Origin: Homarus americanus
Taxonomy: Eukaryota > Arthropoda > Malacostraca > Decapoda > Nephropidae
DNA: 64,000 nucleotides
Assembly: GCF_018991925.1 (NCBI RefSeq)
Contig: NW_024729754.1
Coordinates: 117,937-181,936, forward strand
Direction of reading: 5' to 3'
The notes under the pieces were generated by a model. It ran no database searches, was not told where the DNA came from, and worked only from the letters and a program-made list of their open reading frames with translations. The position numbers were made by a program, and so were the translations under genes. Below are positions 53,176-63,352 of the stretch, piece by piece; the first letter of the stretch is position 1; every line of letters starts with the position of its first letter.

Positions 53176-55589
53176 GATCAGGGGGCATTGTTTTACTCGA
53201 TCAGGAAACTTTGCTATACTCGATCAGAGGCCTTTGTTATAATCGATCGGGTGACTTTGTTATACTCGATGAGGGGCGTTTGTTATACTCGATGAGGGAA
53301 CTTTGTTAGACTCGATCAGGGGAATTTGTTATACTCGATCAGTGGACTTTGTTATATTCGATGATGGGACTTTGTTATACTCGATCATGGTAATTTGTTA
53401 TACTCGATGAGGGGCCTTTGTAAAACTCGATCAGGGCTTTTGTTATACCCGATCAGGGGACTTTGTTATACTCGATCTGGGGACTTTGTTATGCTCTATG
53501 AGGGGGCTTTGTTATACTCGATCAGGGAACTTTGTTATACTCGGTGAGGGGACTTTGTTATACGTGATCAGGGGACTTTGTTATACTCGTTCAGGGGAAG
53601 TTGATATACTTGAGCAGGGAACTTTGTTATACTCGGTGAGGGGGCTTTGTTATACTCAATCAGAGGGCTTTGTTATACTTTATCAGGGGCCTTTGTTATA
53701 ATCGTTCAGGGAACTTTGTTATACTCGATCAGTGGTTTTGTTATACTCGGTCAGGGGACTTTGTTATACTCGATCAGAGGACTTTGTTATACTCGAATAG
53801 GGGCCTTTGTTAAACTCGATCAAAGCCTTTGTTATTCTCGATGAGGGGTCTTTGTTAAACCCGATGAGGGGACTTTGTTCTACTCGTTCAGGGGACTTTG
53901 TTATACTTGATCGGGTGACTTTGTTATACTCGATGAGGGGGCTTTGTTATACTCGATTAGGGGGCTTTGTTATACTGGATCAAGGGCCTTTGTTATAATC
54001 GTTCAGGGGACTTTGTTATACTCGACCAGGGGACTTTGTTATACTCAATTAGGGGCCTTTTTTAAACTCGATCAGGGGCTTTTGTTATACTCGATCAGGG
54101 GACTTTGTTATACTCGATTAGGGAACTTTTTTATACTCGATCAGATGGCTTTGATATACTCGACCAGGGAACTTTGTTATACTCGATCAGGGGCCTTTGT
54201 TAAACTCGATCAAAGGCCTTTGTTATTCTCGATGAGGGGCCTTTGTTAAACTCTATTAGGGGACTTTGTTCTACTCGTTCAGGGGACTTTGTTATACTTG
54301 ATCGGGGGACTTTGTTATACTCGATGAGGGGGCTTTGTTATACTCGATTAGGGGGCTTTGTTATACTGGATCAAGGGCCTTTGTTATAATCGTTCAGGGG
54401 ACTTTGTTATACTCGACCAGGGGACTTTGTTATACTCAACCAGGGGTGTTTGTTATACTCGACCAGGGAACTTTGTTATAGTCGATGAGGGGCCTTTCTT
54501 AAACTCGATGAGGTGCCTTTGTTATACTCGACCAGGGGACTTTGTTATACTCGATCATGGGCCTCTGTTAAACTCGATCAGGGGCCTTTGTTATACTCGA
54601 TCAGGGGACTTTGTTATTCTCGATCAAGGGACTTTGTTATACTCGATGAGGGGGCTTTGTTATATTCGATCAGGGAAAATTGTTATACTTGATCAGGGGC
54701 TTTTGTTATAATCGTTCAGGGGACTTTGTTATACTCGATCAGAGAACTTTGTTATACTCGATTAGGGGCCTTTGTAAAACTCGATCAGGGGCTTTTGTTA
54801 TACTCGATCAGGGGACTTTGTTATACTCGATAAGGGGACTTTGTTATACTCGATCAGGGGGTTTTGTTATACTCGATTAGGGTACTTTGTTATTCTCGAT
54901 CATTGGACTTTTTTATACTCGATCAGGGGACTTTGTTATTCTCGATCAAGGACTTTATTATACTCGATGAGGGGGCTTTGTTATACTCGATCAGGGGACT
55001 TTGTTATACTTGATGAGGGGACTTTGTTATACTCGATTAGGAGCCATTTTTATACTCGATCAGAGGACTTTGTTATAATCGTTCAGGCGACTTTGTTATA
55101 CTCGATCAGGGACTTTGTTATACTCGATCAAAGGCCTTTGATATTCTCGATGAGGGGCCTTTGTTAAACTCGATTAGGGGACTTTGTTCTATTCGTTCAG
55201 GAGACTTTGTTATACTTGATCAGGGGATTTTGTTATACTCGATGAGGGGGCTTTGTTATACTCGATCAGGGGGCTTTGTTATACTTGATCAGGGGACTTT
55301 GTTATAATCGACCAGGGGAGTTTGTTATACTCGACCAGGGGACTTTGTTATACTCGATGAGGGGCCTTTGTTAAACTCGATGAGGGGCCTTTGTTATACT
55401 CGACCAGGGAACTTTGTTATACTCGTTCATGGGCCTCTGTTAAACTCGATCAGGGGCCTTTGTTATACTCGATCAGGGGACTTTGTTATTCTCGATCAGG
55501 GGACTTTGTTAAACTCGATCAGGGGGCTTTGTTATACTCGATCAGGGAACTTTGTTATACTCGATCAGGGGCTTTGTTATAATCGTTCA

Positions 55590-55795
55590 GGGGACTTTGT
55601 TATACACGATCAGGGGCCTTTGATAAACTCGATCAGGGGCCTTTGTTATAATCGTTCAGGGGACTTTGTTATACTTGATAAGGGGACTTTGTTATACTCG
55701 AGTAGGGGGTTTTGTTTTACTCGATCATGGGGCTTTGTTATACTCGTTCAGGGGACTTTGTTATACTCGATCAGAGGACTTTGTTATACTCGATC
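55590..55795 (+). repeat. 529-bp-spaced duplication, copy 1
   Basis: It contains GGCCTTTGATAAAC, TTGATAAGGGG, CGAGTAGGGGGTTTTG at about 55700 and GATCATGGGGC. The same order recurs 529 bp downstream, exactly 23 monomers away. Confidence 0.85.
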
Positions 55796-56118
55796 AGGGG
55801 CCTTTGTTAAACTCGATCAGGGGCTTTTGTTATACTCGATCAGGGGACTTTGTTATACTCGATCAGGGGACTTTGTTATACTCGATCAGGTGGCTTTGTT
55901 AAATTCGATCAGGGAAGTTTGTTATACTAGATCAGGGGCCTTTGTTATAATCGTTCAGGGGACTTTGTTATACTCGATCAGGGGACTTTTTATACTCAAT
56001 CAGGGGACTTTGTTATACTCGACCAGGGGAGTTTGTTATTCTCGGCCAGGGGACTTTGTTATACTCGATGAGGGGCCTTTGTTAAACTCGATGAGGGGCC
56101 TTTGTTATACTAGAACAG

Positions 56119-56325
56119 GGGACTTTGTTATACTCGATCAGGGGCCTTTGATAAACTCGATCAGGGGCCTTTGTTATAATCTTTCAGGGGACTTTGTTAT
56201 ACTTGATAAGGGGACTTTGTTATACTCGAGTAGGGGGTTTTGTTTTACTCGATCATGGGGCTTTGTTATACTCGTTCAGGGGACTTTGTTATACTCGATC
56301 AGAGGACTTTGTTATACTCGATCAG
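56119..56325 (+). repeat. 529-bp-spaced duplication, copy 2
   Basis: It repeats 55590-55795, with CGAGTAGGGGGTTTTG at about 56229. The sequence between the copies is ordinary satellite with the CGACCAGGGGAG and TTATTCTCGGCCAGG monomers. Confidence 0.85.
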
Positions 56326-58191
56326 GGGACTTTGTTATACTCGACCAGGGGAGTTTGTTATACTCGATGAGGGGCCTTTGTTATACTCGACCAGGGGACT
56401 TTGATATACTCGATCAGGGGCCTTTGTTATAATCGTTCATGGAACTTTGTTATACTCGATCAGGGGACTTTGTTATACTCGATCAGGGGACTTTGTTATA
56501 CTCGACCAGGGGAGTTTGTTATACTCGACTAGGGGACTTTGTTATACTCGATCAGGGGCCTTTGTTAAACTCGATCAGGGGCTTTGTTATACTCGATCAG
56601 GGGACTTTGTTATTCTCGATAGGGGGACTTTGTTATACTCTCGATCAGGGGGCTTTGTTATACTCGATCAGGGATACTCGATCAGCGGCCTTTGTTATAC
56701 TCGATCAGGGGACTTTGTTATACTCGATCAGACGATATTGTTATACTCGTTCAGGGGCCTTTGTTATACATGATCAGGGGGCTTTGTTATAATCGATCAG
56801 GGGACTTTGTTATTCTCGATAAGGGGGACTTTCTTATACTCGATCTGGGGCCTTTGTTATACTCGTTCAGGCGCCTTTGTTATACTCGATCAGGGGCCTT
56901 TGTTAAACTCGATCAGGGGACTTTTTTATACTCGATCAGGGGACTTTTTATACTCAATCAGGGGACTTTGCTGTACTCGATCAGAGGACTTTGTTATACT
57001 CGATCAGGGGACTTTGTTATACTAAATGAGGGGCCTTTGTTATACTCGATCAAAGTCCTTTGTTATACTCGATCAGCGGATTTTGTTATACTCGATCAGG
57101 AGACTTTGTTATACTCGATCAGGGGACTTTTTTATACTAGATCAAGGACTTTGTTATCCTCGATCAAGGGACTTTGTTTTACTCAATGAGGGGGCTTTGT
57201 TATACTCGAATAGGGAACTTTGTTATATTCGATGAGGGGACTTTGTTATACTCGATTAGGGCCATTTTTATACTCAATCAGGGGACTTTGTTATTCTCGA
57301 ATAGAGGACTTTGTTATAATCGTTCAGGCGACTTTGTTATACTCGATCAGGGACTTTGTTATACTCGATCAGGGGACTTTGTTATACTCGACCAGGGGAG
57401 TTTGTTATACTCAATCAGGGGCCTTTGTTATACTCGATCAGGGGCCTTTGTTATACTCGATTAGGGGACTTTGTTATACTCGACCTCGATCAGTTTTGCT
57501 TTGTTTCGATGAGGAAAACTTTGTTATACTCGATCAGGGGCCTTTGTTATAATCGTTCAGGGACTTTGTTATACTCGATCAGGGGACTTTGTTATACTCG
57601 ATCAGGGGTCTTTGTTATACTCGATCAGGGGGCTTTGTTTTACTCGATCAGGAAACTTTGTTATACTCGTTCAGGGGACTTTGTTAAACTTGATCAGGGT
57701 ACTTTGTTATACTCGATCAGGGGGCTTTGTTATACTCGATCAGGGGGGCTTTGTTATACTTGATCAGGGGCCTTTGTTATAATCGTTCAGGGGACTTTGT
57801 TATACTCGATCAGGGGACTTTGTTATACTCGATCAGGGGACTTTGTTATACTCGATGAAGGGCCTTTGTTATACTCGATGAGGGGAATTTGTTATACTCG
57901 ATCAGGGGACATTGTTATATTCGATGAGAGGACATTGTTATACTCGATAAAGGGCCTTTGTTATACTCGAATAGGGGCCTTTGATAAACTCGATCAAAGC
58001 CCTTTGTTATTCTCGATGAGGGGCCTTTGTTAAACTCGATTAGTAGACTTTGTTCTACTCGTTATGGGGACTTTGTTCCACTTGATCAGGGGATTTTGTT
58101 ATAGTCGAAGAGGGGGCTTTGTTATACTCGATTAGGGGGCTTTGTTATACTTGATCAGGGGCCTTTGTTATATTCGTTCAGGGGACTTTGT

Positions 58192-60710
58192 CATACTCGA
58201 TGAGGGGACTTTGTTATACTCGATCAGGGGACTTTGTTATACTCGACCAGGGGAGTTTCTTATACTCGATCAGGGAACTTTGTTATACTCGATGAGGGGC
58301 CTTTGTTAAACTCGATGAGGGGCCTTTGTTATACTCGACCAGGGGACTTTGTTATACTCGATCATGGTCCTCTGTTAAACTCGATCAGGGGCCTTTGTTA
58401 TACTCGATCAGGGGAGTTTGTTATTCTCGATCAGGGGACTTTGTTATACTCGATGAGGGGGCTTTGTTATAATCGATCAGGGAACCTTGTTATACTCGAT
58501 TTGGGGCCTTTGTTAGAATCGTTCAGGGGACTTTGTTATACTCGGTCAGGGGAATTTGTTATACTCGATCAGGGGACTTTGTTATACTCGAACAGGGGAG
58601 TTTGTTATACTCGATTAGGGCCTTGTTAAACTCGATCAGGGCTTTTGTTATACTCGATCAGGGGACTTTTTATACTCGATCAGGGACTTTGTTATACTCG
58701 ATCAGGGGACTTTGTTATACTCGGTGAGGGGCCTTTGTTATACTCGATCAGAGGCCTTCGTTATACTCGATTAGGGGACTTTGTTATACTCGATCAGGAG
58801 ACTTTGTTATACTCGATCAGGGCACTTTGTTATACTCGATCAAGGACTTTGTTATCCCCGATCAGGGGACTTTGTTATACTCGATGAGGGGGCGTTGTTA
58901 TACTTGATCAGGGGACTTTGTTATACTCGATGAGGGTACTTTGTTATACTCGATTAGTGGCCATTTTTATACTCGATCAGGGGACTGTGTTATACTCGAA
59001 GAGGGGACTTTGTTATAATCGTTCAAGCGACTTTGTTATACTCGATCAGGGGACTTTGTTATACTCGAACAGGGGACTTTGTTATACTCGACCAGGGGAG
59101 TTTGTTATACTCGATCAGGAGACTTTGTTATACCCGATGAGGGGACTTTGTTATACTCGATCAGGGGATTTTGTTATATTCGATGAGGGGACTTTCTTAT
59201 TCTCGATTATGGGACTTTGTTATACTCGATGAGGGGCCTTTGTTATACTCGATTATGGGACTTTGTTATCCTCGACCAGGGGACTTTGTTATACTCGATC
59301 AGGGGCCTTTGTATACTCGATCAGGGGCCTTTGTTATACTCGAATAGGGGACTTTGTTATAATCGCTCAGGCGACTTTGTTATACTCGATCAGGGGACTT
59401 TGTTATACTCGATCAAGGGACTTTGTTATACTCGACCAGGGGAGTTCGTTATACTCGTTCAGGGGACTTTGTTATATTCGATCAGAGGACTTTGTTATAC
59501 TCGATCAGGGGACTTTGTTATACTCGATCAGGGGACTTTGTTATATTCGATGAGGGGACTTTGTTATTCTCGATCATGGGACTTTGTTATACTCGATTAG
59601 GGGACTTTGTTATAATCGTTCAGGCGACTTTGTTATTCTCGATCAGGGGAGTTTGTTATACTCGACCATAGGAGTCGTTATACTCGATCAGGACTTTCTT
59701 TATACTCGATCAGGGGACTTGTTATACTGGACCAGGGGATTTTGTTATCATCGATCAGGAGGCTTTGTTTTACTGGACCAGGGGACTTTGTTGTACTGGA
59801 TCAGGGGACTTTGTTATACTCGATCAGGTGGATATGTTATACTCGATCAGGGGACTTTGTTATACTGGACCAGGGGACTTTGTTATAATCGATCAGGGGG
59901 CTTTTGTTTTTACCTGATGAGGAAACTTGTTATACTCTGATCAGGGGCCTCGTTATAATCGTTCAGGGACTTCGGTTATACTCGACCAGGGACTTTGTTA
60001 TACCGGATCAGATCTTTGTTATACTCGATCAGGACTTTTGTTATATCTTTTTGGATGAGGGGACTTTGTTATTCTCGATCATGGGACTTTGTTATACTCG
60101 ATGAGGGGCCTTTGTTATACTCGATGAGGGGACTTTGTTCTACTCGACCAGGGGAGTTTCTTATACTCGATCAGGGGACTTTGTTATACTCGTTCACGGG
60201 ACTTTGTTATACTTGATCAGGGGACTTTGTTATACTCGAAGAGGGGGCTTTGTTATACTCGATCAGGGGGCTTTATTATACTTGATCAGCGGCCTTTGTT
60301 ATACTCGTTCAAAGGACTTTGTTATACTCGATCAGGGGACTTTGTTATAATCGTTCAGGGGACTTTGTTATACTCGACCAGGGGACTTTGTTATACTCGA
60401 TCAAGTCCTTTTTGTTATACTCGATCAGGACTTTTGTTATAATCGATCAGAGATTCGGTTATACTGGATCAGGGACTTTTTTGCACAGATCAAGGACTTG
60501 TTATACTCTGGATCAGGGGACTTTGTTATACCTCGATCAGGGGACTTTGTTATACTCAATGAGGGGCCTTTGTTATACTCGATCAAAGTCCTTTGTTATA
60601 CTCGATCAGGGGACTTTGTTATAATCGATCAGGAGACTTTGTTATACTGGATCAGGGGACTTTTTTATACTAGATCAAGGACTTTGTTATCCTCGATCAG
60701 GGGACTTTGT
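58192..60710 (+). repeat. 2.5-2.6-kb higher-order unit F, copy 1
   Basis: It starts at CATACTCGATGAGGGG. Ordered markers are GGGGAGTTTCTTATAC, GATCATGGTCCTC, GGGAACCTTG, GATTTGGGGCC, CGAACAGGGGAG, GATTAGTGGCC, CGAAGAGGGG, CGCTCAGGCGAC, GGGAGTTCG, and near the end GATCAAAGTCC and CTAGATCAAGG. The 59660-60060 and 60390-60540 portions are indel-rich. The unit is followed immediately by copy 2. Confidence 0.9.
59660..60060 (+). other. degraded satellite patch in unit F copy 1
   Basis: Monomers have CTGGACC or CTGGATC in place of CTCGATC in several successive copies, short units (GGGGACTTGTTATAC), and odd strings such as ATATCTTTTTGGATGAGG near 60045. The CTGG variants recur regularly and look like real monomer variants. 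The length changes look like poor consensus. Confidence 0.55.
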
Positions 60711-63352
60711 CATACTCGATGAGGGGACTTTGTTATACCCGATCAGGGGACTTTGTTATACTCGACCAGGGGAGTTTCTTATACTCGATCAGGGAACTTT
60801 GTTATACTCGATGAGGGGCCTTTGTTAAACTCGATGAGGGACCTTTGTTATACTCGACCAGGGGACTTTGTTATACTCGATCATGGTCCTCTGTTAAACT
60901 CGATCAGGGGCCTTTGTTATACTCGATCAGGGGAGTTTGTTATTCTCGATCAGGGGACTTTGTTATACTCGATGAGGGGGCTTTGTTATAATCGATCAGG
61001 GAACCTTGTTATACTCGATTTGGGGCCTTTGTTATAATCGTTCAGGGGACTTTGTTATACTCGGTCAGGGGAATTTGTTATACTCGATCAGGGGACTTTG
61101 TTATACTCGAACAGGGGAGTTTGTTATACTCGATTAGGGGTCTTTGTTAAACTCGATCAGGGGCTTTTGTTATACTCGATCAGGGGACTTTTTTATACTC
61201 GATCAGGGGACTTTGTTATACTCGATTAGGTGGCTTTGCTATACTCGATTAGGGTACTTTGTTATTCTCGATCATTGTACATTTTTATACTCGATCAGGG
61301 ACTTTGTTATACTCGATCAGGGGACTTTGTTATACTCGATCAGGGGACTTTGTTATACTCGGTGAGGGGCCTTTGTTATACTCGATCAGGGCAGCCGTTA
61401 TACTCGATTAGGCGACTTTGTTATACTCGATCAGGAGACTTTGTTATACTCGATCAGGGCACTTTGTTATACTCGATCAAGGACTTTGTTATCCTCGATC
61501 AGGGGACTTTGTTATACTCGATGAGGGGGCATTGTTATACTTGATCAGGTGGACTTTGTTAAACTCGATGAGGGGACTTTGTTATACTCGATTAGTGGCC
61601 ATTTTTATACTCGATCAGGGGACTGTGTTATACTCGAAGAGGGGACTTTGTTATAATCGTTCAAGCGACTTTGTTATACTCGATCAGGGGACTTTGTTAT
61701 ACTCGAACAGGGGACTTTGTTATACTCGACCAGGGGAGTTTGTTATACTCGATCAGGAGACTTTGTTATACTCGATGAGGGGACTTTGTTATACTCGATC
61801 AGGGGATTTTGTTATATTCGATGACGGGACTTTCTTATTCTCGATTATGGGACTTTGTTATACTCGATGAGGGGCCTTTGTTATACTCGATTAGGGGACT
61901 TTGTTATCCTCGACCAGGGGACTTTGTTATACTCGATCAGGGGCCTTTGTATACTCGATCAGGGAATACTTTGTTATACTCGAATAGGGGACTTTGTTAT
62001 AATCGCTCAGGCGACTTTGTTATACTCGATCAGGGGACTTTGTTATACTCGATCAAGGGACTTTGTTATACTCGACCAGGAGAGTTCGTTATACTCGTTC
62101 AGGGGACTTTGTTATATTCGATCAGAGGACTTTGTTATACTCGATCAGGGGACTTTGTTATACTCGATCAGGGGACTTTGTTATATTCGATGAGGGGACT
62201 TTGTTATTCTCGATCATGGGACTTTGTTATACTCGAATAGGGGACTTTGTTATAATCGTTCAGGCGACTTTGTTATTCTCGATCAGGGGAGTTTGTTATA
62301 CTCGACCATAGGAGTTTGTTATACTCGATCAGGGGACTTTGTTATACTCGATCAGGGGACTTTGTTATACTCGATCAGGGGACTTTGTTATACTTGATCA
62401 GAGACGCTGTTATACTCGACCAGGGACTTTGTTATATACTCGATGGGGGCCTATATTAAAACTCGATCGGGGCCTTTGTTATCTTTCGATCAGGGGACTT
62501 TTGTTATACCGATCAGGGACTTTGTTATATACTCGATCAGGGGACTTTGTTATACTTGATCAGCGCTGTTATACTCGACCAGGGACTTTGTTATACTCGA
62601 TGAGGGCCTATGTTAAACTCGATCAAGGGCCTTTGTTATACTCGATCAGGGGACTTTTGTTATATAAATCAGGGGACTTTGTTATACTCGATCAGGGGAC
62701 TTTGTTATATTCGATGAGGGGACTTTGTTATTCTCGATCATGGGACTTTGTTATACTCGATGAGGGGCCTTTGTTATACTCGATGAGGGTACTTTGTTCT
62801 ACTCGACCAGGGGAGTTTGTTATACTCGATCAGGGGACTTTGTTATACTCGTTCACGGGACTTTGTTATACTTGATCAGGGGACTTTGTTATACTCGATG
62901 AGGGGGCTTTGTTATACTCGATCAGGGGGCTTTGTTATACTTGATAAGCGGCCTTTGTTATACTCGTTCAAAGGACTTTGTTATACTCGATCAGGGGACT
63001 TTGTTATAATCGTTCAGGGGACTTTGTTATACTCAATGAGGGGCCTTTGTTATACTCGATCAAATTCCTTTGTTATACTCGATCAGGGGACTTTGTTATA
63101 ATCGATCAGGAGACTTTGTTATACTGGATCAGGGACACATACTGGATCAGTGGACTTTGTTGCTCTCGATGGGGACTTTGTTATACTCGATCAGGGACTT
63201 TGTTATACTCAATGAGGGGAGACGCTGTTATACTCGATCAAGTCCTTTGTTGCTCGATCAGGGACTTTGTTATAATCAGTCAGGAGACTTTGTTATACTG
63301 GATCAGGGACATACTAGATCAAGGACTTTGTTATCCTCGATCAGGGACTTGT
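60711..63352 (+). repeat. 2.5-2.6-kb higher-order unit F, copy 2
   Basis: It starts at CATACTCGATGAGGGG and follows copy 1 in order. The offset is 2,519 bp at the left (58234 to 60753) and 2,638-2,640 bp further right (59423 to 62063). The step of about 120 bp corresponds to five monomers present here between about 61170 and 61310 and absent from copy 1. The patches at 62395-62680 and 63125-63350 are indel-rich. Confidence 0.9.
62395..62680 (+). other. degraded satellite patch in unit F copy 2
   Basis: It includes ACGCTG in place of ACTTTG (62404), a GCGCTG form near 62562, duplicated TATA (TTATATACTCG) and TTATCTTTCGATC. It is a locally repeated segment: the order TTGATCAG, shortened GCTGTTATAC, CGACCAGGGAC, GATGGGGGCC or GATGAGGGCC occurs twice, about 165 bp apart. 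Confidence 0.55.

Larger units (their letters stand above)
49740..54150 (+). repeat. expanded third relative of the 3.01-kb unit
   Basis: It shares the order of private variants with 40600-43560: GGCATGTGTTAAAC at 49914 (GGCATGTGTAAAAC at 40764), CGAGTAGGGGG, GATCTGGGGCCTTTGTTAGAC, GATAAGGGGGAC, TTAATTATAC, the AAGTTGATATACTTGAGCA monomer at 53594, and GATCAGATGGC at about 54145. It is about 1.4 kb longer than the 3.01-kb unit. Most of the excess is an internal tandem duplication (50783-53175). Confidence 0.85.

Noticed and set aside
59700..59890. A separate satellite subfamily with CTGGATC or CTGGACC
   Set aside because: These are a few neighbouring monomers with one shared C-to-G change; the rest of the unit is ordinary. 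They are a local variant cluster inside unit F.
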